Source: Ypsolopha sequella (lineage: Eukaryota; Arthropoda; Insecta; Lepidoptera; Ypsolophidae). From it: a stretch of 64,000 nucleotides of DNA. The stretch spans positions 5,101,501-5,165,500 of the forward strand of contig OW203985.1 of NCBI GenBank assembly GCA_934047225.1. Reading direction: 5' to 3'. The notes beneath the pieces are model-generated. The model saw only the letters and a program-made list of their open reading frames with translations. It did no database searches and was not told the DNA's origin. Shown here one piece after another: positions 1 to 10,528 of the stretch (position 1 is the first letter of the stretch; the number at the start of each line of letters is the position of its first letter). The position numbers were made by a program, and so were the translations under genes.

Positions 1-51
1 TATTTTTACCGTTAATTATGTCAACGAAGATTTTTCAATATATATTTTATT

Positions 52-244
52 AAGATTATGTTTAATTTTGCGAAATCCATCGCTATGAATACTCTAAATA
101 TTATTAGAGTGCAATACAAACTAGAAAAGATCAATCAGAAACAAACCCAAAGACAAGAATATGAAAAAATTCTTCGGACCAGGATTCGAACCTGCGGCCT
201 CTTGTTATCAAAACAAGCGCGCTACCAATTGCGCTACCGAGGCG
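52..244 (-). repeat. tRNA-derived SINE (family B) with cloverleaf-like head
   Basis: Read on the minus strand from 244, the head resembles a tRNA. It has a D arm GCGC..GCGC around AATTGGTA, an anticodon arm CTTGT/ACAAG with a 7-nt loop TTTGATA, and a near-perfect B box GGTTCGAATCC. The acceptor stem pairs only in part (5 of 6 pairs). A non-tRNA body follows, with GATTGATCTTTTCTAG and GCGATGGATTTCGC motifs, and these recur at 5213-5325, 56950-57160 and 57313-57490. The shared body makes this a SINE rather than a functional tRNA gene. The nominal anticodon TGA should not be taken as a serine tRNA. Confidence 0.7.
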
Positions 245-285
245 CAATATATATTTTATTAGTTATAAACCTAGAAGCGAGTTGA

Positions 286-904
286 TCGTAGCTGATTTGG
301 TTACGGAAAAGTTACATTTTGAAATAGTCTCGTGGCAAAATAAAACATTTTCCAGTTTTTAGTTGAAAATAAAATGTCTGTTATGTGTACGCAGTACATA
401 ATGTACCAGATACATATGTCAAATTTTGACATGCCAAGTTCTGTCACAGACAGATAGCATTCGATCAGTATCGCGTTAAGGCGAATCGAGTTCCGCCACA
501 AGCTTGGAAGTACAGAAGCGTAGGCAGGGGAGAGGATATGGCGTCCAAGGGATATAGGAATTCAACCACCCTAAAATCTACGAATGACAAACAATTAGAT
601 AACTTTTTATGTACAACATAACATTTGTAAATCTTACATCTATAATCAAAATAAAGTTGTAAAAAATTCGTGTCTGTAAAAAGAATATTTTTGCTAAATT
701 TTAAGGGAGTGTCTAAACGTCCGCCGCTCTGGCAAAATGACCCGTTAAAACTTCATAATTCCGCCGTACGGCTGATTTTATGTTGAAATTCACAAGTATC
801 CGCCAAAAACCAGCCATTATGCACATGCGTGGTGAAATTATTGCGAATGTTCCGCTTTATATATCGAGTCGTTGGTGTAGTGGTAATGCACTTACATCTC
901 TTGT
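286..904. other. No recognisable gene; intronic/intergenic DNA
   Basis: AT-rich DNA without long open frames, splice-bounded exons or repeats that I can place. A tRNA A-box-like string (GTTGGTGTAGTGGTAATGC) near 872-892 has no matching B box. Confidence 0.5.
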
Positions 905-1480
905 CAAGCTGCCGATAGAAGAGGGAGGCACTCAGCATCATGAACGTGTCAACTAAGAGATCTTACCTGATATATCTGAAGATGAGGATGGGTATGACGT
1001 TGAGCCTGCCGCGTCTCTTGTCGAGCTCAATCAGCAGAAGCCGACAGAAGAAGGAGGCACTAAGCATCATGAACTAAGAGATCTTACCTGATATATCTAA
1101 AGATGAGGATGGGTATGACGTTGAGCCTGCCGCGTCTCTTGTCGAGCTCGATCAGCAGAAGCCGACAGAAGAAGGAGGTACTAAGCATGATGAACGTGTC
1201 AACTAAGAGATCTTACCTGATATATCTGAAGATGAGGATGGGTATGACGTTGAGCCTGCCGCGTCTCTTGTCGAGCTCGATCAGCAGAAGCCGACAGAAG
1301 AAGGAGGCACTAAGCATCATGACCGTGTCAACTAAGAGATCTTACCTGATATATCTGAAGATGAGGATGGGTATGACGTTGAGCCTGCCGCGTCTCTTGT
1401 CGAGCTCGATCAGCAGAAGCCGACAGAAGAGGAAGGCACTCAGCATCAGGAACGTGTCGACTAAGAGAGCGTTGTTCAGC
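905..1480 (+). repeat. 129-bp tandem repeat derived from coding sequence (about 4.5 units)
   Basis: The unit starting GAGGCACTxAGCATCATGAAC recurs at about 925, 1054, 1175, 1304 and 1433. The period is 129 bp, except that the second unit has an 8-bp deletion. 129 bp is 43 codons, so frames persist across units. One plus frame reads as a plausible acidic protein segment (ISEDEDGYDVEPAASLVEL, then DQQKPTEEGG) ended by TAA in each unit. Another frame yields a basic, serine-rich 132-aa open frame that is only a by-product of the repeat. The likely origin is tandem amplification of a gene-derived or transposon-derived coding fragment. The parent protein was not recognised. Confidence 0.85.
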
Positions 1481-1550
1481 ATAAAGGCGTTTGCTGGGTG
1501 ACGCACCAACTGAAAAAAAGGGATTGCTATTATTTCGGAGCAATGGTCGA

Positions 1551-1740
1551 CTTTAAATCAAATCAAATCAAAAGGTATTTATTGCCACAAGATGTAAGAT
1601 GTACATAAAAATACAAAAAAAATACATGTTAACTTAACTAAATAATAGTATTCCTATGCACTTATGTGGCAAAAGGAACAGTCTCAGACATGTTGCGTGT
1701 TGTGTAACAACAACACAACGCTGGTTTTCAGACTGCCCCT
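1551..1740 (-). mobile_element. LINE 3' end fragment with (GATTT)n tail
   Basis: On the minus strand this reads as a 3' untranslated region ending in CAATAAATACC and a short tandem ATTTG/GATTT tail (plus strand AAATCAAATCAAATC). The motif around 1700-1735, with AACGCTGGTTTTCAG, recurs at 44195-44215, where a similar tail is present. It is a 5'-truncated non-LTR insertion with no coding part left. Confidence 0.5.
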
Positions 1741-2505
1741 TTTACTATGCTAAACTTAAAAATATATATATTTACTTTTTTATTAAATTAAAGTGGAGAT
1801 CATCTTACAATTTCTATAACGTGTGGATTCATCGATATATGGGCGCTTTACACAATTAATTTACAATTATCAATCAGAAAGACAGCTTGTAATGTTTGAA
1901 ACCCAAAAAAAATATTTGTTATCTAAGGAAAGATTATTTTAATTTATAACGAAATTAATTCTTGAAATAACTCTTGGCTAAAACAATGTAACGTTTTTTG
2001 GCATAATAATGTTTTTTTTTACGATTTCATTATAAAAATGAAAAATATTTTCTTGCTCGGTTGGTGTAGCATTCCTCAGGGGGTTTTGTCTAATGGTAAT
2101 TCTTTTAGTTCCTAATACGAAACAACCTTCGCCTTATCCTTGGTCCATGTCGGCCCAAAAATCTGACTCGAAATACTTAATCCCTCCTCATAATATAAAC
2201 CTGAAACTTTGTTTAATATATGCTATAAATTTTCAATCAATCAACAAATTTCGGTGAAACTTTTGCTTTATCTTATTCCGAGAACTCAGAAGCTACACAA
2301 ATTCAAAATATTAAGCAAAACAAGCAGTGAACCTTGAAAATTAGAAATATAAGATTCATAATTTGTCCATATACAATACGTCCACCGATTTTTGCCAATT
2401 TTTGTAAGAGACCCATGAAAATGACATAAGTTTTGTAAGAGAGTGGTCTCATGTCATTTTCATTATCTATATTACAAAATCAATATTGTTGTTTAGTGAA
2501 TGTTT
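1741..2505. other. No recognisable gene
   Basis: AT-rich sequence. A short inverted pair is visible near 2410-2465 (CCCATGAAAATGACA against TGTCATTTTCATT). Nothing else was identified. Confidence 0.4.
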
Positions 2506-2790
2506 TTAGGGTTCCGTACCTCAAAATGAAATAACTGGAACCCTAACAGGATCACTTTGTTGTCTGTCTGTCTGTCTGCCTTTTGCTCGAGCCCTGTATG
2601 ATATATCCAGTTGAAACTGATACCTCCAACTAAAATCTACAGCCCCATTGTGCCATTAAAAATTCAGGCTTCTATCTCGATGCGAAAAAAAGTTATTTGC
2701 ACTTTACATAATAAATTTTAGACAAATTTGCTCACCGTGAAAACCTATGGGGCACTTTCAGTTGCCTTAGAAACTTGAAATTTCGTGTAT
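2506..2790 (+). mobile_element. Lepidopteran GGGTTCCGTACC interspersed element, partial
   Basis: Begins TTAGGGTTCCGTACCTCAAA, contains a (GTCT)n tract, and ends near GCTCACCGTGAAAACCTAT and TTGCCTTAGAAACTTGAA. The same series of motifs occurs at 20724-21300, so this is a dispersed element rather than unique intron. No protein-coding content is visible. Confidence 0.75.
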
Positions 2791-3049
2791 ACGTAGGTAT
2801 CATAGCATAAACATAGGAAAAAAAAAGAAAATTACAAATATTTAATTATTTAGGCAGTTATCAAAGACCAACTTAACAAGTCCCTTTAGATACATATAGT
2901 TTAATAGATCGTAAGTGTCAAGTTATGTTGATCTGTTTTAACTGTAATAAGTGGAAATTAATAAGCATGGCCGTTTTTTTTTTTTTTGGCAAGACTCCCA
3001 ATATTATTGCTATCTATGCTCATGGTATTACCATCATCCTCAGACCAGA

Positions 3050-3475
3050 CCTATCCTCCTGATTTCAAATGATTTTCTAATTTCAACTCCATTGCTGTTG
3101 AGTCAGTCAGGTTGTGGAATGACCTGCCCATAGCCATCAGGCGTGCTCCTTGGTTACCTGTCTTCAAAGGATTAGTAAAGGTTCACTTTATTTCTTTGTA
3201 ATCATTTTTATAATCTATCTACCTCTGCTACTATTATTATTATTTATTTACTGGTTCTCTACGTTATTTTTGTATTTATAATATATTTGTAAATATATAT
3301 TAGTTTATTTTATGTCTCATCATATTTAAGTATTAGTACATATAATATAATAAGTAAACACTTATTACATTTTTTATTATTTATTTTGATATAGACCGCC
3401 ATTACGATTTATATCCTTGGCTTCATTTCCACCCAAAGGTTGTCTGGAAGAAATCGCTTTTAGCGATAAGATCTT
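3050..3475 (+). pseudogene. Non-LTR retrotransposon: RT C-terminal remnant and 3' UTR
   Basis: A short plus frame at about 3096-3200 reads VESVRLWNDLPIAIRRAP and continues to an FKGLVK motif. This is the typical C-terminal end of CR1/Jockey-group reverse transcriptase proteins (R-L-W-N-x-L-P then F-K-x-x-L). It is followed by an AT-rich 3' UTR carrying AAAGGTTGTCTGGAAGA with ATCGCTTTTAGCGAT, a motif seen again at 21955-22095. The element is 5'-truncated and inactive. Confidence 0.65.
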
Positions 3476-4626
3476 TATCTTGTTTTTCTATTTTAAGTAT
3501 TCTTGTATATGGTGCACGATAAAGAGTATTTGTCTTATCTTCTCTTGTCTTGATGTAATATAATATATGGAAGGTCTCTTAATAGATGATATTACTTTTT
3601 GGCTGTTCAGTTGACCCCTATAACCTCCTGCCAACCCTTCAAGAAAACATTTCTTGATATGTTGGAAACGGAATCTAAATAAAACGGCAAAATACTGACA
3701 AAAAATGTAATCCCTCATACCGCGACCTATAAAAACTTCATTCCGAAAGCTAAACCCAAATCCTCAGGGCTTGAAATATCACCTGAACTACCCGAGCTTT
3801 CGCTACACGTGAATCGTAAAGCTTTCGGTGATTCCAAGTTGCTATTTTCGTTCATCAAAAAATATTAAAGTCTTTTCGCAGCCACGAGTGTGTCGTACTT
3901 TGTAGAGTACAATGTTAAATACTTGTACCTGTTATAAATACAGAATGTACTCTGCGACATTTAACTAAAACCACATAGTCTACTGATCATACTGAACAAT
4001 TCTCTGAATAAAAATTACGCGCAAACCTTCAGAGAACAAGATATTCAACTGTAACTTCCTTTTTCAACAATTTTTGCACGATTGTACTGAATCTACCACA
4101 GACGCAATCAATATGAAACTTATATAGGTACATGTTTTTTCAAACCTTTATCTTTACGTTGCAAGTAGCGTTACCTAATTGGAAATTCGCTAGCTAGATT
4201 TTATTTTTGAAAATAGTCTCTTTTTGAGTCCTTTTTTTGTTTTGTGTTTAATCCATTAGATTTTTATGTGTCATATTTTACTATCAACTATCAATACTAA
4301 AATCTTGTTTATTAACCAATGTAAGTTCAAAAATGACTTAAACGCAGTATTGTAATTTTAGTCGATTTTTATCTTAAAATTAGACTCGTTCTGAATCGTT
4401 TCGCGCGCATTTTGGCGCACACCATTTTCGACTTTATGAAAGTTAGTATACGGGTTATAATTGCAAAGCCACTGTGCGCCTAAGGAAGGCCTCGTCTTAA
4501 AGACTTTGTCTCGTAGGTGGAAGGTCTAATTTAGAACGCTGCGTGTAAACAGCTGTTTCATGGACGACACTGCCTCGAAAAACGTTCGTATCTCGTTGCG
4601 TTAGGGTTCATAAATTTTTGTTAAAA
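3476..4626. other. No recognisable gene
   Basis: Intronic or intergenic DNA. Minus-strand open frames here lack splice or family signals. The moderately GC-rich patch at 4385-4615 shows no coding frame that I could assign. Confidence 0.4.
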
Positions 4627-4981
4627 ATAATAATAATAACAATACCGTCACGACATGAATCTCCGAGGGATTGTCAGAGGTGTTCCGAATGTGAACTGTA
4701 AAATGCAAGTCATAGTCTACACTTAGTACACCCGCGTTTCACTGATGATTATTACGTCCCAACGTGATGGGTGGTGAGCGGTGAGAGCACTATCGCCAAA
4801 CTTCGGGCACAAATACACACTTTTTAGGGCATGCAAGTTTCCTTCACCGTTCAGCAAGTGGTAAGAACAAATACTGTGCACATAAATTCTGAAAAACTCA
4901 TCGGTGCATGCCCGACCGGGGATCGAACCTAGATCTCTAGATTGAAAGGCCAGTGTTCTACCCTTGAGCTACCGCTGCTTT
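4627..4981 (-). mobile_element. Full-length tRNA-headed SINE (family A)
   Basis: On the minus strand it starts with a tRNA-like head. GCGGTAGCTCAAGGGTAGAA is the A-box region and GGTTCGATCCCCGGTCGGG the B box. A body follows with CACTTGCTGAACGGTGAAGG, GTTGGGACGTAATAATCATC and TTGCATTTTACAGTTCACA, and it ends in a short TTATTATTA tail (plus strand 4627-4640). This is the most complete of at least seven copies in the window; others lie at 25019-25330, 26808-26925, 30265-30475, 33660-33880, 37257-37400 and 58440-58530. SINEs of this kind depend on LINE machinery and RNA polymerase III. Confidence 0.85.
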
Positions 4982-5212
4982 TTGTTAAAAACTCTAATAT
5001 TACCTAAACTAATGGTTTGCGCGGGTATGTTTCTTGGGAAAAGTGGTTCAGTATGATCAGTAGAAGATGTGGTTTCATTTAAAGGTCTATTTACACCCGG
5101 TACACGGATGTACACACGAGAGGTTTAAAAAGGGACACCTACTTGTATAGTTATTAGGTAGCTTGGGGTAATTATTTTCTTCAGAGTTCCGTTACCTAAA
5201 TATTACTAAAGT

Positions 5213-5325
5213 GCGTTACAAGATAGAAAAGAAAGATCAATCAAAAACAAATCTCAAGTAAGATAAATATTTTTAATTATTAATATATAGGATTTAAACC
5301 TGCGACCTCCTTGGATTTGCGATGA
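5213..5325 (-). repeat. SINE family B fragment
   Basis: Contains the family B body (AAAGATCAATCAAAAACAAA) and a decayed B box (plus GGATTTAAACCTGCGACCTCC), in the same orientation as the copy at 52-244. Confidence 0.6.
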
Positions 5326-5371
5326 ATTTTGCTATAAACCATAGAATTTTAGTTCTGTTATCATTTAAATT

Positions 5372-5531
5372 AAATTAAACCGCTCAAGATATATTTCGGG
5401 TCCGATCTGGACCCGGCATTAGTTGAGTATACTAAAAACATAAAAAGGTAAGGCTTGACCATGTTTTTAAGTATACTCAACTGATGCTGGGTCCAGATCG
5501 GACCCGAAATATATCTTGAGCGGTTTAATTT
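5372..5531. repeat. Near-perfect 69-bp inverted repeat (hairpin MITE)
   Basis: The arms 5372-5441 and 5462-5531 both begin AAATTAAACCGCTCAAGATA when read inward. They differ at only about three positions (two substitutions and one indel), and the loop is about 20 nt. A transcript in either direction would fold into a long stem resembling a hairpin RNA precursor. No transposase and no clear target duplication were seen. The near identity of the arms implies recent origin or selection for pairing. Confidence 0.9.
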
Positions 5532-5571
5532 TACATAATAAAGTATTTTATTTTATTATTTTTTCCTATAG

Positions 5572-5845
5572 TATACAACGTGTAACAGAAAGGTGTAACC
5601 ATATTTGAAGAGCTTATTCAGTCAATGGTATAGAACAACTTTTACTATGGAACAAACACTGTAACTCGAAAAAAAAAATCGACAATTTCATAGAAAAATG
5701 CAACATATGCCGCTCGGCCGAAAAGTATGGAAGAACAGTTTTTTTTTTGAGATTTCAGGGTTGGCTCCATAGTAAAAGTTGTTCTATATCATTGACTGAA
5801 TAATCTCTTCAAATATGGTTACACCTTTCTGTTACACGTTGTATA
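5572..5845. mobile_element. Fold-back MITE, TA target, copy 1
   Basis: Inverted arms of about 75 bp start TACAACGTGTAACAGAAAGG and surround a unique centre. TA dinucleotides flank both ends (5572-5573 and 5844-5845). Homologous copies lie at 21009-21255 and 59197-59460. The copy at 21 kb interrupts another repeat, which confirms mobility and the TA duplication. TA targets and long terminal inverted repeats point to Tc1/mariner-type mobilisation (family knowledge). Confidence 0.88.
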
Positions 5846-6170
5846 TAAAACAAGTCAAGCTTTTCAAAAGTGAATATATTTTATACCATTTAAATAAAAC
5901 CTACTTATATAACATTACTAAACAAAACGGTGTCTGATTGTTGAAATAAGCTTCGAGAAATTGTAGCCCGGGAGGCCGCTATAAGCAACCCTATCTCACA
6001 ATAAAACAGAACTACACTTTGTAGGGACAGCCTAATTTTCGTAGCTTCAAAAGTACCTGGTCAGTCACGGTGCAACTTGGCACAGTTTGCACAATAAGAA
6101 AAAAGTGCATACGTTTGACCTCCTAAAATATCTCATTGAAACTAGACTAGACTGTTCGGCTAGAAATTGT
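5846..6170. other. No recognisable gene
   Basis: No repeats or open frames of note in this 325-bp spacer. Confidence 0.4.
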
Positions 6171-6645
6171 TTAGTAAAGATTACCGACGCCAAATTAGCA
6201 GCTCGATATTTGTCGGTACGAATATCGACGGAATTGACACATAAATAAAATTCATATCAGCGCGCAATGCATAGTGGCTGTTACGACGCTCGCTGCGTCC
6301 TTGAGAAGGCGAAATAGGAAAAAATAATACATTTCACATGAACGTGATTGCTCGATTGAATTATCGTATGTTACGTTTATAGCTATCAAGTTTATCTATT
6401 GCTCAAAGCATAAAAGAATTAAATCGATTAAGCTGCTTAGGAGCAGTAGGGAATTTAAGCCAAAAAACATCATTCGGTAGAAATTTGTTTTCATATAGAA
6501 GTTTTGGTGGTATGAAAAAGAATTATGTTGCATATGTTGTCTTAAAGTTGATAATTCATAATAAATTTTTTCAATATTTTTGGTTTGGCCATAAACGAGG
6601 AGTAAGCTTTAAAAATTACCCATTTGGCGATACAAAGACCCTTAA
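6171..6645 (+). mobile_element. TTAA-flanked MITE (family T1), copy 1
   Basis: Ends in ...GGCGATACAAAGACCCTTAA. The other end is a decayed TTAA followed by GATTACCGACGCCAAATTAG. The internal sequence (GCAGCTCGATATTTGTCGG, GGAGCAGTAGGGAA, GAAGTTTTGGTGGTATG) is shared with 22446-22910, 27258-27720 and 58122-58309. No coding capacity. The 68-aa open frame inside it is incidental. Confidence 0.8.
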
Positions 6646-7480
6646 CAAGCTTGGTCGGCCGAGTACATTTCATTGTAGCTCAGTGTGGTGAGTAGATCAT
6701 GTGGTGTCATTTAAGGATACCTTTGTCCATTTACACACAGTATAGATTGTAACGCTTGTGTGTGTATGTAGTGTGTATTGTGTCTATTGTTCGCTTATAA
6801 GTTGAAAATTAGCGAACTGGTGAAAAGAAAAGAAGAAGAGAATGTATTAGTTTTGAAATTGATCTCTATCATAAATTACACACACACACCCTCACCCTCT
6901 CATACACTTTTACACACCCACCGACCCGCATACACCCTTACATACACACACACATACACCCTCTTTCATCACCTACCCTATTCCAAATAAATTGTATCAG
7001 TGTGAGCTTCAAATTCTTAATTTTAAATGCTCAAACTGTAATTTTATTTTATTTTATTTATTATTTGATTTTTATTTGTATGTTGTAATCCTAATTTTGT
7101 ATATTAAATTTTTTTTATTTTAATTTTGTGATTAATTTATAACTAGATTGACATTTTAAATTTAATTTTAATTTAATTTTTATTGAGTAATATAATTCAT
7201 ATTAGATGTAAATTCATATTTCAATCAATTTATTATAATTTTAAATTCAACGTAATTAATGGTAACTGAGTAATTTATTGTAGCTAAGATCTGTGTATAT
7301 AATTTTGTATAATCAGCAAACTATCAGCATGGAACACCAAAGTTATGTAAGAGACGAGTAAAGGAAGCTAGTCCCCACCACCCAGGGAATCCTACTGTGG
7401 GGACTAGAGAACGACAATCTTTGTTTTTGTCCTGTTAATAAATATATTTGAATTTGAATTAGAGAGAGTAAAAATCTCAC
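6646..7480. other. Intronic low-complexity DNA
   Basis: Holds a (CA)n-rich tract at about 6877-6965 and a very AT-rich stretch at 7010-7300. This is the 5' part of the intron downstream of the minus-strand exon ending at 7481. No further nrf-6-like exon was found between 1 and 7480. Confidence 0.5.
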
Positions 7481-7763
7481 CCGATCCCAAGCCTCCGCGT
7501 CCATGACCGGACCAGACGCGATGAACAGACACGCGTGTCCAGCCACGATGAAGATCATGGCCAACGCCTTGATCCCAGCGATGCATTCCAAGCCCAAGCT
7601 ATTGTGCTGCTTTGTGCAGAGGATCTTCTGCATGTTGTTAATGATGGAGAAGGAGATGATGAGGTCACGGGCTACGCTCGGTTTCCCACTGCCCCACTTG
7701 AGGGAGACAGCTTCGTATGTGGTGCTCATGATGAGGATGACTCCGAACAGGAGGACGAGGGAC
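7481..7763 (-). CDS. nrf-6-like: nrf-6-like protein, exon with first membrane helix and start of acyltransferase-3 domain
   Basis: Internal exon of a 'nose resistant to fluoxetine' family protein, a multipass membrane protein with a C-terminal acyltransferase-3 domain. In C. elegans this family is linked to lipid and drug transport in the gut. The exon opens inside a hydrophobic helix (SLVLLFGVILIMSTTYEAV). A loop follows, then LECIAGIKALAMIFIVAGHA, the canonical start of the acyltransferase-3 domain, with its Gly-His pair intact. The acceptor (minus strand CTAACTTTGTCCAATAG) and donor (GATCGG/GTGAGA) match consensus. The exon starts in phase 2 and completes the Leu codon begun by the exon at 34081-34274. 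It ends in phase 0. Remaining acyltransferase exons should lie left of the window. Codon use is clearly richer in GC than the surrounding intron. Confidence 0.93.
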
Positions 7764-7957
7764 CTATTGGACAAAGTTAGATATAATTAGTATATTTTGA
7801 GTTCATAGTTTTGTGTAGGTTTTTGATTTGTTTCGATGACACAATGACGGCATTATTTAATTATTTGCCTTTGTTTATTTAAAATTGTTCTGTATTCATT
7901 TTCTACTGGAAACAACGGTTTTATTTGTTCGTTTTTTTTTTAGATTAAAAAAAATAA

Positions 7958-8070
7958 ATATGTAAAATAGCTTTATTGTTCAAAAACAGAGCATAAACAC
8001 AAGTTGCAAGGGCCTCTGTACTTGACCTGAAAGACCTGATTTACTGGGTGCCCCGCTCTACCACCAAGAA
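7958..8070 (-). mobile_element. LINE 3' UTR fragment
   Basis: On the minus strand it runs through a region with GGTAGAGCGGGGCACCC and ends CAATAAAGCTATTTTACATA. This polyadenylation-like end is typical of truncated LINE insertions in the window. Confidence 0.4.
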
Positions 8071-8289
8071 AATTGATATTTGAACTTAAATAAAAGTTTG
8101 TTAAATTTGTTAATAATAATAATTGATAAATCTTACTCTAAAATACTACAATATTAAGTTTACATATGTTTCTTTTATTGGGTGTTTTTAAGGGTTTGTG
8201 AGGGTGTGTAGAAGGGTGCGAGAGTCTTATTTTAAACTGTCTTATTTTTTTTTTCGGTATATTAAAAGCTATATCAATAACAATTATTT

Positions 8290-8649
8290 TTCAACGCAAG
8301 TACTCGTAAAGGCTCATTTTTTATGCATCAAAACCGAACAGAAAGTCGATTATTTTGCCCTAAGGCTTTATAATTATTATTTTTTTATTTACTTACGAGA
8401 AGTTGGCTAACCTACAACCTTCCCTGTGTACCATAAATGTTGTACTTTTTTTCCACTGTTTAACGGCTCTGGATACAGTCATTTTGAGCCAATCATAAGT
8501 TAAAGTTTACAAGATTATATTTGTTTTATTTCCTCACACTATGCATTGAAAAACGTAGTTGAAACACGGGCGTAAGAGTAAAAAATTACTCGGTTACATT
8601 TAATCGTCCTCGTAATTTATTCCTTTTCACCCTTGTAGCATAAACTACT
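8290..8649 (+). repeat. 390-bp dispersed repeat (family 1), copy 1
   Basis: Begins TTCAACGCAAGTACTCGTAAAGG, contains the conserved TGCATCAAAACCGAACAGAA and AACGGCTCTGGATACAGTC blocks, and ends CCTTGTAGCATAAACTACT. It is a shortened version that lacks the CACTCGCTACGCTCGTG hairpin tip seen in other copies. The minus strand of the family retains a short protein-like stretch (SRAVKQWKKKYNVYGTQERL), suggesting descent from a coding element. Other copies: 21414, 23236, 23864, 30525, 34861 and 63857. Confidence 0.88.
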
Positions 8650-8869
8650 TAAAACCTCATGGTCACCTTTAATATAAAATTGCAATGATAGAAGCTTTTC
8701 TAGTTTTGAAAAGTGTTTTGTATCGTTTTTATTTTCGTATTGTAATTTGACAATATCTGTTAATTCTGTGTACTACATATTGGACCGTCACACACGTCTG
8801 CAAAATTAACGTGGTCGATGCACTTGTTGCCTAGGTTGTTTACTGGGAGAGTGGCTACATGCAGTTGCA

Positions 8870-9020
8870 TAGTATCAGTCATTCGTCCGTTACCAACTTC
8901 CGTAGATTTTGCAGAAGTTGCTGAACAGATTGATTAACGCCACGTCTGCGTACACTCTTCTACTTTCTGAGCGAGCGCTCTTCATAGACGCTTTCCATCT
9001 GCCACGGCAGTGGCTATGTA
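8870..9020 (+). repeat. Dispersed repeat, also present inverted at 43200-43330
   Basis: GTCATTCGTCCGTTACCAAC, CTTCCGTAGATTTT and GAGCGAGCGCTCTTCATAG match the reverse complement of 43200-43330 with modest divergence. It adjoins the GGCCAAGTG element that starts at 9037. Function unknown. Confidence 0.55.
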
Positions 9021-9036
9021 AACCCATTGTGCATTA

Positions 9037-9869
9037 AAAAAAACCGGCCAAGTGCAAGTCAGACTCACATACCTAGGGTTGATATTGATATTGTGGATGA
9101 TAAATTTAACTTTGTCATTTTTTTTTGTCAATTTCTCAACCGCTTTATTTTTCCTGTAATCTTTACGTAAACACATATTAACATTTTCATTTATTTCGGT
9201 TCACCAGTTTTGGAGATAAGGGAGGGACATACAATTTTTTATGGTTTATCAAGGATTTCTCGAAATAGATGCAAATAAATATAGCCAAACTATATATTTT
9301 TACAATCAGCTTTTTAATATCTACAATTTGATAACCATATTGTTATTTTATAAAAAAAAAATTTACCTCTTTTTTTATATTTCTCATTTATGCTCATTTT
9401 TTTTAATCGCTATAGTTTTCCTGTAATTGGCCAGCTATGATCTATAATCGACGTTTTTTTTCATATTTTTCGGTCTACCAGTTTCGGAGATAAACGGCCC
9501 CTAATACATATTTTTGTGATTTTTTAAAGATTTCTCGAAACCAGCGCCAGTTAATAGGGTATTTTTACAAACAACTTTTTAATATCTACAATTTACTACC
9601 CATATTGTATTTTTAGGATAATTTTTTTTATTGTTCTCACTTTTGTTTTGGAAAACCTATTTTGAACAATTTCAAATTTTTCATATTTTTTTTACACCAT
9701 AATAAACAATGCCCACAGCAAATGAATGCTATTTTTGTGCCAAATTTCATTTCTTTATCTTTAACGGAGCTAAAGTTATGCTGTGACATACGGACAGACG
9801 GACGGACGGATGGACAACGGAATCTCACCATAAAGGTTCCTTTTTTACCTTTTAGGTACGGAACCCTAA
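9037..9869 (+). mobile_element. Lepidopteran GGCCAAGTG...GGTACGGAACCCTAA element, nearly full length
   Basis: Starts AAAACCGGCCAAGTGCAAGT and ends TTTTAGGTACGGAACCCTAA. A (GACG/GACA)n tract lies at 9788-9812. This is the widespread non-coding interspersed element of lepidopteran genomes. A second long copy is at 62513-63073 and fragments are elsewhere. Its replication class is not established from this sequence. Confidence 0.8.
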
Positions 9870-9948
9870 TAAGGCTATTTGTTCCTATACTAAAAATAAT
9901 AATTTATATAAGGTCTATGTCAAATCTTCGTGTCAAAATAATATAATT

Positions 9949-10375
9949 TTAAGGCGCTCTTATCCCAAAATCAGTAATTTCAAAGTCAAATAGAACTTTC
10001 AAATATCGTCTAAAACTTCCAAAAAAAAAATACGCAATATAGTTCGAACCTTTATCTAGGTCTTCCACGCATATGTTACACGATCAGATAAACTTTGCTC
10101 GATAGAAATAATTCACGAACACAGCATGTAATAAGACCTTTCAAATCATGCCATTTCCATAATTCCACTTTTTTATTAACGAAACATATCTGGTAATATT
10201 GCTCTTTAAATTTTCTAGGTTGACCACGTAAGTGGGTTTTAATAAACATATCCCTTCAAACAATTTAAAAACAGATAAAAACAACGAAAAAGTACAAAAG
10301 TGTGGTTATTTTCTTTACTACTTACACGTAAAGAAAAAGACAGAGAGTCACTCTTCTGGGATAAGAGCGCCTTAA
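9949..10375. mobile_element. TTAA-flanked MITE (family T2)
   Basis: The left end is TTAAGGCGCTCTTATCCCA and the right end is TGGGATAAGAGCGCCTTAA, perfect terminal repeats of 19 bp including the TTAA target. The 427-bp interior has no coding frame. TTAA duplication is characteristic of piggyBac-type transposition (family knowledge), though the GGCGC terminus is not the classical piggyBac end. Confidence 0.9.
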
Positions 10376-10528
10376 ATATATATAGCGAATTTTTCTAAAA
10401 TGATACGGTCAGGTGTAATTCGAACCCGCCTGCAATGCACACATACATGGAGTCCATTAACCTACTTTTCTCAAACAATGCGTGGATCACAGAAGTGGTC
10501 TGGGGCGTGGATATTCAAACCATTAAAG

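Noticed and set aside
167..244. Functional tRNA gene (anticodon TGA)
   Set aside because: The acceptor stem is imperfect and the SINE body shared with other copies follows directly. A tRNA-derived SINE head.
1103..1501. 132-aa plus-strand open frame
   Set aside because: Produced by the 129-bp tandem repeat whose period is a multiple of three. Composition is repetitive and another frame looks more protein-like.
4385..4615. Possible missing acyltransferase exon of the nrf-6-like gene
   Set aside because: All minus frames contain stops, and none carries the conserved D-T-F-F-x-x-S-G motif expected next.
7503..7790. Two plus-strand frames of 81 and 95 aa
   Set aside because: Shadows of the minus-strand acyltransferase exon at 7481-7763.
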